Below, piece after piece: positions 1 through 6,639 of a stretch of DNA of 15,810 bases. The translations under genes were made by a program, and so were the position numbers. Origin of the DNA: Chloroflexota bacterium (GTDB lineage Bacteria > Chloroflexota > Dehalococcoidia > JACQGW01); NCBI GenBank assembly GCA_016199325.1, contig JACQGW010000230.1, positions 1 to 15,810 on the forward strand, in the 5' to 3' direction. The notes under the pieces were generated by a model. The model was given only the letters and a program-made list of their open reading frames with translations. It searched no databases and was not told where the DNA came from. The first letter of the stretch is position 1, and every line of letters begins with the position of its first letter.

Positions 1-29
1 GACCCCCGACCCCCGACCCCCGACCCCTG
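1..29. repeat. Heptad tandem repeat gaccccc
   Basis: The window opens with three exact copies of gaccccc, then gacccctg. The repeat lies inside the open Hpt reading frame on the minus strand, where it encodes a Gly-rich stretch. It may continue beyond the left edge. Confidence 0.8.
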
Positions 30-491
30 TTCGTTCCAGGCGGGCCAGAAGGGATCGGGCGAGGTTCGGTCGCCGGCCGCCGTCTGGCCGCCGGCCGCCG
101 CGTAGAGCGTGGCGAAGTCGGCCGTGTTCTCGGCGACGATCGCGGCGCCCGACTCGCCGCGCGGCAGCCCGTCGGTCAGTCTGGCGAGGCGGCCGAGGCA
201 CCGTTCCAGTGCCGCTGTCACCGCCGGGTCGGCGCGCAGCGTGCCGTCGCCGATGGCGATGAGAGCCTCTTCCAGCGGACGGGCCACGTCCGCCAGGGCC
301 GTGCAGCCGACCATGCTCGATGCGCTCTTGATCGTGTGGGCGTAGCGGTAACACTCCTCGACGACGTCCGGGTCGACCTCGTCCACGTTGGTTGCCAGCG
401 AGCCGATTCCATTGCGGATGCGCGGCAGGTACTCGCGAACCTCTTCGGCAAACCCCGACAGGATTGTTGCCCGGTCAAACGCCGTCGGCAT
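1..491 (-). CDS. Hpt-domain protein, probable N-terminus of a CheA/PixL/ChpA-type histidine kinase (partial)
   Basis: The reading frame is open from an ATG at 491 through the left window edge, giving 163 visible residues. Residues about 5-115 look like a histidine phosphotransfer four-helix domain. The motif AHTIKSASSMVG places the phosphorylated histidine at His52, followed by the usual K-S. In CheA-type kinases this histidine takes phosphate from the kinase core and passes it to response regulators. A strong GGAGG site lies 7 bases before the ATG, and the stop codon of the upstream receptor gene (TAG) is embedded in it, so the two genes are co-translated. The last gene of a pil/pix chemotaxis operon is normally the CheA hybrid kinase, which supports that reading. 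The kinase core itself is outside the window. The last visible residues are Gly-rich and encoded by a 7-base tandem repeat, so a stand-alone Hpt protein ending just beyond the edge is also possible. Confidence 0.75.
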   Translation of the reverse strand, partial: MPTAFDRATILSGFAEEVREYLPRIRNGIGSLATNVDEVDPDVVEECYRYAHTIKSASSMVGCTALADVARPLEEALIAIGDGTLRADPAVTAALERCLGRLARLTDGLPRGESGAAIVAENTADFATLYAAAGGQTAAGDRTSPDPFWPAWNEQGSGVGGRG

Positions 492-501
492 CGTCGTCCT
501 C

Positions 502-2622
502 CTACGCCGCCGAAGCCGGCAGCTTGAAGGTCGCCACGGAGCTCCGCAGCCGGGCGGCCAGCTCGGCCAGGGTGACAACGGACGTGGCGGCCTCGCGCGT
601 GCCCTGGCTCGTCTGTTCCGTCGTGACGGAGATGTCGGCCATCGCACGGCTGATGCTCTCAGCCGTGCGCGCCTGTTGCTCGGCCGCCTGAGAGATCGCC
701 TGGATCAGGGTATGGAGTCGCTCGGCGATGGCGCCGATGGCGTCGAGCGTGCTGCCGGCCTGGTCGGCCAGCGCCGAGCCGCCGGCCACTTCGGCGTTGC
801 TCTCCGTCATGGCCGCGACGGCCTCGCCGATCTCCGTCTGGACGGTCTCGACCAGGGTCGCGACCTGCTTGGCGGCCCGGGCCGACCGTTCGGCGAGTCG
901 CCGGATCTCGTCGGCGACGACGGCAAACCCCCGCCCGTGCTCGCCGGCCACCGCCGCCTGGATGGCGGCGTTGAGGGCGAGCAGGTTGGTCTGCTCGGCG
1001 AAGTCCTCGATGAGCCGGGCCATCTCGCCGATCTGCCGGCTCCCCTCGTCCAGCCGGCGAACCGCAATCTCGGCGCGGGCCGCCTGCTGCCGGATGCGGG
1101 CCATGCCCTCGATGGTCCTGCGGACGGCTTCGCGTCCGCGGCGGCCGTCGGCCAGCGCCTGGTCTGCGACCGCCGCCGCGTCCTGGGCGTGGTCGGAGAC
1201 GCTGCGGATCGAGCCGGCCATGTCGTCGACGGCCCGAGCCACCGCCGCGGCCTGCCCGGCCTGGTACTCGGCGCCGCGGGCCAGGTCCGCCGTCGACGCC
1301 AGGATCCGGTCGGTGGAGGAGGCGACGGCGCGGGTTGTCACGTCGACGTCGCCTACGATCCGTCGCAGCTCCTCGACCATGTAGTTGAAGGCGTCGGCAA
1401 CGGCGCCCAGCGTGTCGGCGGTGACTTCGGCCTGGACGGTCAGATCACCCTGGCCGGCGGCACTCACCTCGTCGAGCAGCTTCCTGACCTGGCGCTGGAG
1501 CGCATCCCGCTCCTCGCTCGTCTGGACGAGCGCGATGATCGAGTCGAGCATCTGGTTGAGATGGGCGGCGAGCGTCCCCAGCTCGTCGCGCTCGGTGGCG
1601 ACGGCGCGGACCGCCAGGTCGCCCTGGGTGATCCGGCGGGTGACCTCGACCATCTGGCGAACCGGCGCCGTCATGCGCCGGGCGACCCAGCGACCGGCCA
1701 GGGCCGCCAGCACCAGGAGGACCAGCCCGACGGCGACCGCCAACTGCTGCATCTCCTGTCCCTGGGCGAGCACGCGGACCTCCGGTACGCCGACGAGCGC
1801 CATCCCGACGACCTGTTCGCCATCCATGAGCGGTAGCGTGCTGCCCAGCAGGCGATGGCCCAGGATCGTCGTCCAGCCCTGGTAACGATGGTCGCCGCCG
1901 GCCAGCTCGGGCGCCAGCGCCGATACCGTCTCCCGGTACGCGGCGCCGGTCGGCGGCGCCCCCGTCGCCACGATGGAGTCGCCCAGCGAGACGGCGGCGA
2001 GGAGCACCTCGTCGCCCATGACCAGCTTGATGCGGCCCAGATAGACGTCGTCAAGGGGTTGGACGGCGAGCAGGGCGCCGGAGAGGGTCGAGCCATCCCA
2101 GAGCGGCGCCGCGGCGGCCAGCAGGACCGTGCCGTCGGCCGTGACGATCTTGCCGGCGTCCGTCTCGCCGGCGAGCGCACGCTGGACGACCCGGCTGCCG
2201 GCCGCGATCTGGAGGTCGCCGACGAGGACCTGTCCTTGCGCATTCAGGACGATGGACCGGCTGCCCTCGCCCTGCGCGGGTCCAACGGCGGCCTCGACGA
2301 GTCGTCGGTCTCCCAGGGCCGTCCAGTGGGCGAGCACGGCGTTGTCGGCCAGCGATCGGACCGTTGCGAGCAACCGGCGCTCCTCGGCCGCCATGAGCTG
2401 GTCGAGGCCCCGCAGCCGTTCGTTCACGCTCGTCTGGGCGGCACTCGTCATGTTCGCCGCCGTGATCTGGGAGGCGAACAGGAGGATGGCGGTTGCCGGC
2501 ACGGCGGAGAAGAGGATGAGCACGAGCAGCAGCTTGTAGGCAATCGTCCGGCGGGCCGTGCCCAACCGACCCATGAAGAGGGTCGGCTTCTCGATCAGGT
2601 CGCTGGAAGCTGGACGTCTCAT
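502..2622 (-). CDS. Methyl-accepting chemotaxis receptor, PilJ/PixJ-like
   Basis: This is a 706-residue membrane chemoreceptor. An N-terminal membrane helix (about 27-50) is followed by an extracytoplasmic sensing region (about 52-290, perhaps Cache-like). A second helix (about 294-312) leads into a HAMP domain (about 311-365) and a second HAMP-like segment (about 383-427). The long coiled-coil signalling domain (about 430-690) has its hairpin tip at about 538-575, including [19 protein letters not shown] and then [18 protein letters not shown]. The 'IQAAVAGE' variant is typical of PilJ/PixJ rather than enteric receptors. No C-terminal receptor-tethering pentapeptide is seen. The ATG at 2622 was chosen because it overlaps the cheW stop (ATGA); an in-frame ATG at 2703 would put 27 residues inside cheW. 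The receptor would control the downstream CheA through CheW. The ligand cannot be told from sequence. Confidence 0.93.
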   Translation of the reverse strand: MRRPASSDLIEKPTLFMGRLGTARRTIAYKLLLVLILFSAVPATAILLFASQITAANMTSAAQTSVNERLRGLDQLMAAEERRLLATVRSLADNAVLAHWTALGDRRLVEAAVGPAQGEGSRSIVLNAQGQVLVGDLQIAAGSRVVQRALAGETDAGKIVTADGTVLLAAAAPLWDGSTLSGALLAVQPLDDVYLGRIKLVMGDEVLLAAVSLGDSIVATGAPPTGAAYRETVSALAPELAGGDHRYQGWTTILGHRLLGSTLPLMDGEQVVGMALVGVPEVRVLAQGQEMQQLAVAVGLVLLVLAALAGRWVARRMTAPVRQMVEVTRRITQGDLAVRAVATERDELGTLAAHLNQMLDSIIALVQTSEERDALQRQVRKLLDEVSAAGQGDLTVQAEVTADTLGAVADAFNYMVEELRRIVGDVDVTTRAVASSTDRILASTADLARGAEYQAGQAAAVARAVDDMAGSIRSVSDHAQDAAAVADQALADGRRGREAVRRTIEGMARIRQQAARAEIAVRRLDEGSRQIGEMARLIEDFAEQTNLLALNAAIQAAVAGEHGRGFAVVADEIRRLAERSARAAKQVATLVETVQTEIGEAVAAMTESNAEVAGGSALADQAGSTLDAIGAIAERLHTLIQAISQAAEQQARTAESISRAMADISVTTEQTSQGTREAATSVVTLAELAARLRSSVATFKLPASAA

Positions 2623-3089
2623 TCCTGGTGCTCCCTTCCCTCTCGTAGCAATTGGAAAAGGCCTGACACGTCGAGGACGGCGACCGGAGTATCGCCCTGG
2701 CACCAGACTCCGGCAACGCCGCCCTCTTGCCCCGTGGGGCCGATATCGCCGGCCAGCGCGGCGGTGTCGATCCGCTCGAAGCCGCGAACCGCCTCGACCG
2801 GCAGCGCCAGAGCGGCGCCGGCCCGCTGGAGGACGACGAGGTAGCGCGCCTGTCCGAGCGGTGGCGCTGCGAGCAACTGGCCCAGGTCAACTGCCGTCAG
2901 GACGCCATCGCCGGCCACGGCGAATCCCATGTGCCACGCCGGCGAGAACGGCAGCGGCGTCAGCGGCGGCAGGGCTTCGACGGACTGGACCGCGTTGACG
3001 GCCACGGCGTAGTCCACGTCGCCGATGACGAATCGGAGGTGCGGCGCGGGGATGGGAGGTGCCCCGACAGCCGGCGGCATGGCGATCAT
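2619..3089 (-). CDS. cheW: CheW/PilI-like chemotaxis adaptor
   Basis: A 156-residue protein with a single CheW-like domain. It begins with [22 protein letters not shown], the characteristic first strand and helix in which a short beta pair precedes a 'V..V..VE' stretch. It continues through [12 protein letters not shown] and ends with a second beta subdomain containing [15 protein letters not shown]. CheW proteins link the receptor tip to the CheA kinase in the cytoplasm. The start at 3089 overlaps the stop of the preceding response regulator (ATGA), and its own stop overlaps the receptor start in the same way, so translation is coupled on both sides. A second in-frame ATG three codons later is possible. 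The sequence is divergent enough that I rely on domain shape and gene order together. PilI/PixI is the positional equivalent in known operons. Confidence 0.88.
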   Translation of the reverse strand: MIAMPPAVGAPPIPAPHLRFVIGDVDYAVAVNAVQSVEALPPLTPLPFSPAWHMGFAVAGDGVLTAVDLGQLLAAPPLGQARYLVVLQRAGAALALPVEAVRGFERIDTAALAGDIGPTGQEGGVAGVWCQGDTPVAVLDVSGLFQLLREGREHQE

Positions 3090-3466
3090 GGCGCTCGCTC
3101 CGCCAGCACCGCGCGCACACTGGCGAGCAGCTCGGCGCCGCCAAAGGGCTTGGTCAGGTAGCGGTCGGCGCCCTGGCGCATGCCCCAGTAGCGGTCGAAC
3201 TCCTCGCGCTTGTTCGTCAGGAGAATGATGGGGATGTTCCGGCTCTCGGGCGATCCTTTCAGCGTGCGGCACACCTGAAAACCGTTGGCCTTCGGCAGCA
3301 CGACGTCCAGGACGATGAGGTGCGGTTGTTCTACCCGCGCCTTCGTAATGGCCTCCTGGCCGTCGGCTGCGGTGATGACCTCGAACCCATCGGCCCGGAG
3401 TGGCTCGGCCATCAGGATGAGATCGGTCGGGCTGTCGTCCACGACCAGCACTTTTCGGGTTGCCAT
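3086..3466 (-). CDS. Single-domain response regulator, PilH/PixH-like
   Basis: A 126-residue stand-alone receiver domain with no output domain. The acidic pair Asp10-Asp11, the phosphorylated Asp54 in LIVLDVVLPKANGF, Thr84 in ILLTNK and Lys106 in YLTKPF are all present, so it should be phosphorylated by the operon's CheA. The segment FDRYWGMRQGAD is close to the signature of PilH/PixH-type regulators, which act beside PilG in pilus retraction or serve as a phosphate sink. The ATG at 3466 is preceded by a good AGGAGG site with 7-base spacing. Fourteen bases separate it from the upstream regulator. An in-frame ATG at 3634 would overlap that gene deeply and is unlikely to be used. Confidence 0.93.
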   Translation of the reverse strand: MATRKVLVVDDSPTDLILMAEPLRADGFEVITAADGQEAITKARVEQPHLIVLDVVLPKANGFQVCRTLKGSPESRNIPIILLTNKREEFDRYWGMRQGADRYLTKPFGGAELLASVRAVLAERAP

Positions 3467-3480
3467 GGGCGCTCCTCCTG

Positions 3481-3858
3481 TCACGCTCGGGGGAGATGCT
3501 TTCGGACGACGGTGAGCAGTTGCTGGGGGTCGAACGGCTTGGTCAAATAGGCCGTTGAGCCGGCCAGCTTGCCGCGCACCCGGTCGAAGAATCCGTTCTT
3601 CCCGGTCAGCAGGATGACGGGGACATGCTGGCACCGGGGATGCGAGCGGATGGTATGGCAGACGTGGAAGCCGTCCATGCGCGGGAGGACGACGTCCAGC
3701 AGGACGAGCGCCGGCTGCTCGTCGGCCAGCGCGGCGAGGGCGGTGAGCGCGTCCCCGGCCGTCACGACGCGCAGCCCCTCGCGCTGAAGGGTCAGTTGGA
3801 TGACCTTGCGGATCGTCGGACTGTCGTCGACCACCAGAACAGCCTGCCTGCCGGTCAC
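3481..3858 (-). CDS. Single-domain response regulator, PilG-like
   Basis: A 125-residue receiver domain. Key residues are Asp11-Asp12, phospho-acceptor Asp55 in LVLLDVVLPRMDGF, Thr85 in ILLTGKNGFFDRVRG and Lys107 in YLTKPF. The TGKNGFFDRVRG region closely resembles PilG, which in Pseudomonas promotes pilus extension through the Chp kinase. The start is GTG, overlapping the TGA stop of the upstream PATAN-like gene, so translation is probably coupled. Together with the next regulator it forms the usual PilG-PilH pair. It has no DNA-binding domain, so its output is probably protein interaction. Confidence 0.92.
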   Translation of the reverse strand: MTGRQAVLVVDDSPTIRKVIQLTLQREGLRVVTAGDALTALAALADEQPALVLLDVVLPRMDGFHVCHTIRSHPRCQHVPVILLTGKNGFFDRVRGKLAGSTAYLTKPFDPQQLLTVVRKHLPRA

Positions 3859-4811
3859 GCCTTTGCCGCCTCCAAACGGCGCTCGATCTCAGCCATGAAC
3901 GTCCTCCATCCGGCCAGCACGTGCGGCGCCGGCGGCCGGCCGTGCATCTCGCACTTGACGAGGTTGTCGAGGGCTACGCCGGCCAGCGCGATGAGGCCAG
4001 CGACCACCTCGGCGTAGAAAGCGGCGCGGGCCGGCCCGGACAGGAGGTCGTAGGTGGGCAGCAGATCATCCATGTCCAGACGCCCGTCTGTCACCCCAAC
4101 GGCCGCCAGGGCCGGGAATCGACGCTGGAGACTGCGGTGCGCTTCTGTCAGCCCCAGCTCCAGGTGGCGGCTGCTCACGGGCATCGCCGCGGGCTCTCTT
4201 TCGGCGTCGCCGCCCGCTTTCCCGTCGTCTGCGCCGGGGGAGGCGGGGGACTGGCGCGCCGTGTGGTAGGCGCGATGCTGGGCGAGGAGCCGGGAGAGCG
4301 CGATCTGGACGGCTTCGAGCAAGGCCAGCAGAGGCTTGTTGGGATACTTGATGGTCGCCCACAGCACCAGCGGCGGCAACTGGTCGAACAGCTCGGCGAG
4401 CCCCGATTCGACCGCCGGGTCAGCCGGCGGCTGGATCGGTTCGCGAGCGGCGGCGCCGGCCCCTTCGGGGAGGAACCCGCGGAGCACCTGCCAGATCTCA
4501 ACCCCGAAGCTGAGCTGCGAGCGCCGTGGCTGGACCTGGGCGTGGAAGCGCAGCTCGTAGCGTTCCCATCCGAGCACCTGCTGGACCGTCCGGGTGACGC
4601 TCTCGGGGCCGGGCGATTGGTCGGCGACCACTGCCCACGGTCCATTGGCGCCGACGATCTTGCCGTCGCGCAGATAGACGACGGCGGCCTCTTCGCCGCG
4701 CCTGGCAACCACCGCGCCGGTCTGGCGCCTGTCGCTGAGGTGGACCAGCATCTCCATCAGATTGCCCACCTCGCACGCCGGAGACGACCATGAGGTATCT
4801 GCCAGCACCAT
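3855..4811 (-). CDS. DUF4388/PATAN-like protein heading the chemotaxis operon
   Basis: A 318-residue protein. Residues about 15-95 resemble the DUF4388/PATAN fold: a short helix EVGNLMEMLVHLSD, then TGAVVARRGEEAAVVYLRDG and KIVGA, a hairpin typical of these domains. This is followed by a basic patch and a Pro/Ala-rich stretch (about 186-212). The C-terminal part (about 215-318) is helical and not recognised. In cyanobacterial pix operons this position is held by PixG, a PATAN protein carrying a receiver domain. No receiver motif (D-D, phospho-Asp, K-P) is visible here; the receivers are instead encoded separately just downstream. The ATG at 4811 has a G-rich stretch about 10 bases upstream. 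The upstream gap contains heptad repeats. Family assignment is by pattern, not search. Confidence 0.7.
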   Translation of the reverse strand: MVLADTSWSSPACEVGNLMEMLVHLSDRRQTGAVVARRGEEAAVVYLRDGKIVGANGPWAVVADQSPGPESVTRTVQQVLGWERYELRFHAQVQPRRSQLSFGVEIWQVLRGFLPEGAGAAAREPIQPPADPAVESGLAELFDQLPPLVLWATIKYPNKPLLALLEAVQIALSRLLAQHRAYHTARQSPASPGADDGKAGGDAEREPAAMPVSSRHLELGLTEAHRSLQRRFPALAAVGVTDGRLDMDDLLPTYDLLSGPARAAFYAEVVAGLIALAGVALDNLVKCEMHGRPPAPHVLAGWRTFMAEIERRLEAAKA

Positions 4812-4827
4812 GAGCCCAGCCCCCTTC

Positions 4828-4922
4828 GTGAGCAGTCAGCGGTCAGCGGTCGGCAGTCGGCGGTTCTGAACAGCCCACTTCTCGTGCCTCGTGCCCCAAG
4901 CTGACTGCTGATTGCTCATAAA
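4828..4922. repeat. Heptad repeat array with inverted arms
   Basis: From 4828 to 4869 the sequence reads as six units of seven bases, with gtcagcg (4835, 4842), gtcggca (4849) and gtcggcg (4856) clearest. From 4881 to 4922 a second set follows: ctcgtgc twice (4881, 4888), then cccaagc, tgactgc, tgattgc, tcataaa. The first arm (4829-4847) is an inverted copy of 4900-4918 over 19 bases with two mismatches, so a long hairpin can form. It lies between the divergent starts at 4811 and 5009 and so could affect the expression of either gene. Confidence 0.75.
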
Positions 4923-4967
4923 GAGGGGCCGCGGGCCTGAAAAATACGCGACGGACAATACGCGACG

Positions 4968-4996
4968 TTGAAGTCGCGCCGCGCACCTGGTAAGCT
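4968..4996 (+). promoter_or_regulatory. Sigma-70-like promoter for the holin-IV family gene
   Basis: TTGAAG at 4968-4973 and TAAGCT at 4991-4996 are separated by 17 bases. The expected transcription start is near 5003, only about six bases before the ATG at 5009. No Shine-Dalgarno sequence precedes that ATG, so the transcript is probably nearly leaderless. The direct repeat aatacgcgacg at 4943 and 4957, spaced 14 bases, lies just upstream and could bind a regulator. Confidence 0.5.
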
Positions 4997-5008
4997 GTTG
5001 TACCGAGT

Positions 5009-5404
5009 ATGGGATTCCTATTTCGGCTTCTGATCAATGCGGCCGGTCTGATCGCCGCCGCCGCGTTCGTCAACTGGCTACACGAGCGGGAGATGATTCA
5101 GGGGGAGATCGTCGTCCGGGGGTTGCCGGCTGCCGTGGTAGCGGCGCTCATCTTCGGGCTGGTCAACGCGCTGATCCGGCCGTTCGTCATGGTGGTGACG
5201 TGCCTGCTGAACATCCTCACCCTCGGGCTGTTCACGCTCGTCGTCAACGCCCTGATGCTGCTCTTGACCTCGTGGATCGTCGAGCTCCTCAACCGCGCGA
5301 TCCTCGCCGAGATCGCGTTCAGCGTCCACGGCTTCCTGGCCGCGTTCATCGGCGCCCTGGTCGTCAGCATCGTCAGCGCGCTGCTGACGCGGGTCGTCAG
5401 GTAG
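5009..5404 (+). CDS. Phage holin family 4 / YvlD-like membrane protein
   Basis: A 131-residue, strongly hydrophobic protein with about four membrane helices (roughly 4-23, 38-56, 60-92 as one or two segments, and 107-127). The segment GLVNALIRPF followed by a run ending in NILTLGLFTLVVNALML is the hallmark of the Phage_holin_4_2 family (PF04020; YvlD in Bacillus). This is a widespread chromosomal inner-membrane family of unclear function despite its name. It stands alone, with a promoter immediately upstream and a terminator-like hairpin beyond its stop. Nothing nearby suggests a prophage, so a lysis role is unlikely. Confidence 0.88.
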   Translation: MGFLFRLLINAAGLIAAAAFVNWLHEREMIQGEIVVRGLPAAVVAALIFGLVNALIRPFVMVVTCLLNILTLGLFTLVVNALMLLLTSWIVELLNRAILAEIAFSVHGFLAAFIGALVVSIVSALLTRVVR

Positions 5405-5493
5405 CCCCCGGGCGCATGGCCGGCTCCCTCGGAGCAACGGGCACCGTACTGGGATTTCCAAGGAGCGAGCGACCCCGGGGAGATCACCCCTAC

Positions 5494-5572
5494 GGAGAGG
5501 CTGGTCTCGTCGTAGGGGCAACCCCCCGTGGTTGCTCTGCCCGGTCTATCTTGTGGAGCGATAGATCGGGCG
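5494..5572. repeat. Palindromic intergenic elements
   Basis: Three inverted structures lie between the convergent genes. The first is cccctacg...cgtagggg, an eight-base stem whose loop contains a smaller gaga/tctc stem. The second overlaps the first and pairs gcaacc with ggttgc. The third pairs tctatc with gatagat further right. The mix of gtaggggcaacc-type palindromes looks like a dispersed intergenic repeat, but only one copy is in the window, so dispersal cannot be shown here. Confidence 0.5.
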
Positions 5573-5580
5573 CGCCAACA

Positions 5581-5604
5581 CTGGCCCCTCGAAGGAGGGG
5601 CCAG
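5581..5604. terminator. Bidirectional terminator-like hairpin
   Basis: A perfect ten-base stem, ctggcccctc paired with gaggggccag, encloses a four-base gaag loop. It lies between the convergent holin-family gene (+) and zinc-ribbon gene (-), where a shared terminator is expected. Neither side carries a strong T-run, so efficiency as an intrinsic terminator is uncertain. Confidence 0.65.
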
Positions 5605-5632
5605 CCTGCTGTGCCTCGTTCTTCTGGTTCGC

Positions 5633-5998
5633 CTAGCGGCGGGAGGACCGTCCGCCGCTCCCGCGGCCGCTCTCCATCTGGTAGCAGTCCGAGCAGTAGA
5701 CCGGCTTGTCGGTCCGCGGCTGGAAGGGAACCGTCGTTTCTTTGCCGCAGCGGGCACAGACGGCCGGGAACATCTGGCGCTCGCGCCGGTCGCTGTAGCC
5801 CGATCCCGATCCGGATCCGCTAGAGTAGTCGCCTCGGGAATAGCCTCCCTGGCGGCTGGCCTTGTGTACGGCCCGGCAATCGGGGCAGCGGCTGGGTACG
5901 TTGGTGAAGCCCTTCTGGGCGTAGAACTCCTGTTCACGCGCTGTGAACACGAAGCTGGTGCCACAGTCGCGACAGGTCAAGGTCTTGTCCGACGTCAT
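5633..5998 (-). CDS. Double zinc-ribbon protein
   Basis: A 121-residue protein with two four-cysteine zinc ribbons. The first (Cys9, Cys12, Cys38, Cys41) includes LTCRDCGTSFVFTAREQEFYAQKGF and matches the 'probable zinc-ribbon' (zf-trcl, PF13451) family. The second (Cys81, Cys84, Cys102, Cys105) has the pattern CARCGKE...PVYCSDCY, common in small proteins of Chloroflexota and candidate phyla. They are joined by a Gly/Ser/Tyr-rich linker (about 51-70), and the tail is basic and Gly/Ser-rich. Nucleic-acid or protein binding is likely, but the function is unknown. The ATG at 5998 follows an AAGGAAAG-type site; the in-frame ATG at 6046 adds 16 residues with no family resemblance. A promoter lies about 135 bases upstream. 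Confidence 0.88.
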   Translation of the reverse strand: MTSDKTLTCRDCGTSFVFTAREQEFYAQKGFTNVPSRCPDCRAVHKASRQGGYSRGDYSSGSGSGSGYSDRRERQMFPAVCARCGKETTVPFQPRTDKPVYCSDCYQMESGRGSGGRSSRR

Positions 5999-6131
5999 TG
6001 CGCTCTTTCCTTGTAACGAAATACTTGGGACGGCTCGAAAGCGCAATCGGGGCGGCCACGAGGTGGCTCAGAAGGGCTACCTGGTTGCACCTTGCCGCGA
6101 CGGCAACTTGCCGAAACGCTCCAGCAGTTGC

Positions 6132-6160
6132 AGTATACCGCAATCAGCCAACCCAGACAA
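6132..6160 (-). promoter_or_regulatory. Promoter for the zinc-ribbon gene
   Basis: On the minus strand TTGTCT (6155-6160) and TATACT (6132-6137) are separated by exactly 17 bases. This predicts transcription from about 6125 and an untranslated leader of about 127 bases before the ATG at 5998. The promoter sits just past the bS21 stop, so the zinc-ribbon gene may have both its own promoter and read-through from rpsU. Confidence 0.5.
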
Positions 6161-6178
6161 GACCCCTTTTTTGTCAGT

Positions 6179-6376
6179 TTAGCGGGGGGGGCGGCGGCGC
6201 AGCTTCCGGCGTCGTCGTCGTTCGGCGATCTGCTCCTTTACCCGACGCGTCTCGCCGGGGCTCAGGTAGTACCGGCGCTTCTTCAGATCCGCGAGAATGC
6301 CGGAGCGGGTAAGGGCCTTCTTGTAGCGGCCGAGGAACTGCTCGATGCTCTCGCCGTCGTCTCGAACAATGAACAT
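6179..6376 (-). CDS. rpsU: Small ribosomal subunit protein bS21
   Basis: A 65-residue basic protein. The core GESIEQFLGRYKKALTRSG followed by ILADLKKRRYYLSPGETRR matches the bS21 signature: an ESI-start helix, a K/R-rich helix, and the invariant LKKRxYY with a Pro-containing turn. The Arg-rich tail is usual for the family. bS21 binds the platform of the 30S subunit near the 3' end of 16S rRNA and aids initiation. The ATG at 6376 has an AGGAG element about 11 bases upstream, which is long but acceptable. Longer in-frame starts add unrelated sequence. It is followed on the same strand by the zinc-ribbon gene. Confidence 0.93.
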   Translation of the reverse strand: MFIVRDDGESIEQFLGRYKKALTRSGILADLKKRRYYLSPGETRRVKEQIAERRRRRKLRRRPPR

Positions 6377-6491
6377 AGTCAGGCGTACTCCTCTCTGCAA
6401 GTCTGGGCCGGTCGCCCGTCGCGACCGCGAACTCTTGCAACAGCAGGAGTCCGACACGAGCGGCAAGTTGCGCAAGCGTACCAGCACAGCC

Positions 6492-6497
6492 ATGATA
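6492..6497 (-). promoter_or_regulatory. Possible -10 element for rpsU
   Basis: TATCAT on the minus strand, about 115 bases before the bS21 start, is a five-of-six match to a -10 element. No convincing -35 lies at the right distance, so this is a weak call. Confidence 0.25.
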
Positions 6498-6532
6498 ACA
6501 TAGATGAACCCCCGACGAAAAGCGCGGCGTCC

Positions 6533-6574
6533 CACGAACCGCGAACCATCAACCATGAACCACAAACCGTGGTA
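6533..6574. repeat. Heptad repeat array upstream of the thiolase
   Basis: Six consecutive seven-base units read cacgaac, cgcgaac, catcaac, catgaac, cacaaac, cgtggta. Four share the form ca-x-x-aac; cgcgaac differs at its second base and the last unit diverges. The array fills the gap between divergent rpsU (-) and the thiolase (+) and abuts the -10-like TATGAT at 6573. A small accac/gtggt hairpin is included at its right end. Confidence 0.75.
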
Positions 6575-6578
6575 TGAT
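6573..6578 (+). promoter_or_regulatory. Possible -10 element for the thiolase
   Basis: TATGAT, a five-of-six match, lies about 62 bases before the thiolase ATG. The -35 position falls inside the heptad array and has no TTGACA-like match. The array therefore occupies the place of the upstream promoter element. Confidence 0.35.
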
Positions 6579-6639
6579 AGAGCGGCAGGCTGTCGCGGCG
6601 GTGGATGGGCGCCAGGTCCAGGTCAGAACGGAGGGATCC

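Noticed and set aside
388..1836. Long plus-strand frame of 482 codons opposite the chemoreceptor
   Set aside because: It is a shadow of the receptor gene: Arg/Gly-rich, no family motifs, and it ignores the real minus-strand domain structure.
5009..5404. Holin-family gene as evidence of a prophage
   Set aside because: The family is common in bacterial chromosomes, and no lysin, structural or integrase gene is nearby.
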